From Scleroderma bovista (lineage: Eukaryota > Basidiomycota > Agaricomycetes > Boletales > Sclerodermataceae), in NCBI GenBank assembly GCA_037178675.1, contig JAYMGJ010000439.1:1-43223 (forward strand): DNA of 43,223 nucleotides. The letters run 5' to 3'. Shown in pieces: positions 41,677 through 43,223 of this stretch. The translations under genes and the position numbers were made by a program. The notes below the pieces were generated by a model that had not been told where the DNA came from, made no database searches, and saw only the letters and a program-made list of their open reading frames with translations. Each line of letters starts with the position of its first letter. Positions within the stretch are counted from its first letter, which is position 1.

Positions 41677-43223
41677 CTACTGACAAAGTCTACCCAATTT
41701 GTTATACATGTCATATTGCCTTGCTGCATAACATGCCAAGCCGCGGTCACCACATAATGAAGCCTCGAAGGCATTTTCCTCCCAGCGATTTGCCCGGGTC
41801 CTGAAGAAGGTATGTGTCCAACCCTGTTCTGCAGTTATCAACTCCACTTCCTCAGTCCATCTGTCTCGCTTTGCCTTTGCCCGCAGCCAGTGGACACGGT
41901 AAACTGGTCCGAATCATTATTCTGAAGGGTATATGATGGTGCATGGAAAGGCTTACATTCTGACATCCAATCATTTTTATCAGTGTCTTTGGGTATATCC
42001 ATAGTCCAAAACCATGCCAAAGAGTCATGGCGATGTCCCCTTGCATTGGGATCTGAGACTGCGGTGCTGACTGTGAGATCCTTTTTGGAAAGTACTTTAT
42101 AGCGGTCCAGGATCCTCGGCTCGGCCTCTAAGGCGATCATTTGCTTTCTGCAACGGTGGTAGACCACGGCATATCTTTTTACCATTGCATCCAGGTCAGC
42201 TACCTTTTTCCATGCGCGGGTGGTCCCCACATAGTTCCTCCCATGTCTGACCTCTGTCCGAAACAACACCGCCTTATCTGCTAGACCAAGTCGTATTTCA
42301 TGTAAAGTGTCATTGGCCTGACCTTGTCTGAGCTGAAGTTCTTGCTCCACCAGGCCAATCAGCCCTAGCTCATGGCAGCGCGGCACACCTATATAGGACG
42401 GAAGTGGTAGTATGGCGTGCTCAGCACGCCCTGGAGCCAGAGTAATGAATGTATCATCTTCATCACTATCAGTATCTGCTCCGTGAATCCCATCAAGTGT
42501 ACTGTCCCAGTCTGGGCCCAGAAATGTTGCCGCGGTCTGCACCAAGCTATTGATCTGGGATTGTAGTCTGTCATGTCGGCGTGAAAGGTCGAGCCTTTGG
42601 GATTCAGTAGCCCTTGCATCAATCTTTCGTGCATCCAATGAGAGGACTACCTGTGCCTCTTCCACTCTCAGGGCTCTGGCCATCCACGTGGCAGATCCTC
42701 GCGGTGAACCCGCGGTCGGCATTTCTATGAGCTTCATCTCCACGGATTTAATGCTTGGGGCTTACCCCACAAAATAAAAATTGTTATCTATCTTCCACTG
42801 TGAGGCTTACCTTTTTCCAATTGGACTTCAAATATATCCATTGCCTTCAGATTTGTCAACCTTTCAAGAAGCGCCTTTGTCTCCTGGTCCTTCCAAATTT
42901 GACGGAGGTGCTGGGGAACTGTTGCATCCAAATTTGCAAAGGAATCACTAGATGATGTGAGATTTCGTCTTGCAATTGTCAGTTTCCTCTTCAAAGACAA
43001 AGCTGGAAATTGTGAATACCGCTCCAATATTGCACACTTGAGGACCACTCACGCATGCGGACCATCTTTAAGAAGTTACTATCGTTCATTTGGAAGTCAA
43101 GCATTTCTTGCCGATGAGGGGCAGCCATTCCTCATGTAGAAGGGGAAACAATATTTAAGGAAGCCCACAGAGTTTCCATTATTTCCCCGTCCACATTGCC
43201 AACACCAGGAATGAAATTTGGGG
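41677..43223 (-). pseudogene. KDZ transposase, C-terminal part, continues off the right edge
   Basis: At the edge the minus strand reads GNVDGEIMETLWASLN, the acidic GE-x-ME-x-LW motif of KDZ transposases, then MAAPHRQEMLDFQMNDSNFL. A junction near 43050 is unclear. The exon to 42811 contains TIARRNLTSSSDSFANLD and MDIFEVQLEK. A 50 nt intron (42810-42761) and exon 42760-41957 follow, with WMARALRVEEAQVVLSLDAR, LRQGQANDTLHEIRLGLADK and DPNARGHRHDSLAWFW. A 53 nt intron (41956-41904) leads to the last exon, WMSEF-YRVHWLRAKAKRD, to the TAG at 41677. KDZ transposases cut and move their element with an RNase H-fold DDE core, most of which, with the N-terminal cysteine cluster, is outside the window. 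One in-frame TGA (43134-43132) sits where family members have Arg, so this copy is probably dead. Confidence 0.88.

Larger units (their letters stand above)
38890..43223. mobile_element. KDZ DNA transposon unit carrying a TET/JBP gene (right end outside window)
   Basis: Three genes lie together: a TET/JBP dioxygenase (-), an unrecognised gene (+) and a KDZ transposase (-). KDZ elements are basidiomycete DNA transposons known to be linked to expanded TET/JBP genes. The left terminus is not identified: 38746-39023 has no recognised gene and I found no inverted repeat, so 38890 is only where the CCGCGG cluster starts. The right terminus lies beyond 43223. Confidence 0.8.

Noticed and set aside
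9506..43134. TGA recoded as arginine
   Set aside because: TGA also appears to end real frames, and TGA-for-Arg is not known in fungal nuclei. CpG transitions explain the pattern together with CG/TG/CA variation in non-coding repeats.

Overview
This is nuclear DNA of a filamentous basidiomycete (Agaricomycetes; a Boletales-like genome is my guess). The evidence is 47-75 nt GT-AG introns, a KDZ transposase, a fungal-type TET/JBP dioxygenase, and Ty1/copia and Ty3/gypsy elements of fungal type. Nothing is bacterial. The window is accessory, repeat-dense DNA. Most genes belong to mobile elements, are fragments of conserved genes, or are broken.

Layout. 1-3155: a Nik1-type histidine-kinase fragment (+) and an unrecognised multi-exon gene (-). 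3156-11923: a Ty1/copia element with 275 and 302 bp LTRs and a 5 bp target duplication. It carries a 2.3 kb nested insertion in gag and a 550 bp hAT-type MITE in pol. 11929-18354: fragments of a GYP7-type Rab GAP, calcineurin A, SF3B1 and a tyrosine recombinase, separated by two short tandem arrays. 20148-21816: a five-exon gene joining a PHD-like zinc finger to what I read as a caspase/CHAT-like fold. 22128-27083: a 5'-truncated Ty3/gypsy element with an extra zinc-knuckle ORF between pol and the 3' LTR. 28230-38745: about 10 kb of mini- and satellite arrays, containing a 1.3 kb solo LTR and a second MITE copy. 38890-43223: a KDZ transposon unit with a TET/JBP gene, an unrecognised middle gene and the C-terminal part of the transposase, which runs off the right edge.

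One theme runs through the window: CpG decay. Nearly every premature stop in the element genes is an in-frame TGA where the frame is otherwise open and arginine (CGA) is expected. The two MITE copies, the LTR pair and the minisatellite units differ mostly as CG versus TG or CA. This is what deamination of 5-methylcytosine leaves behind. The same window carries a TET/JBP gene, whose family oxidises 5-methylcytosine, on a KDZ element that keeps an unusual density of intact CCGCGG palindromes.
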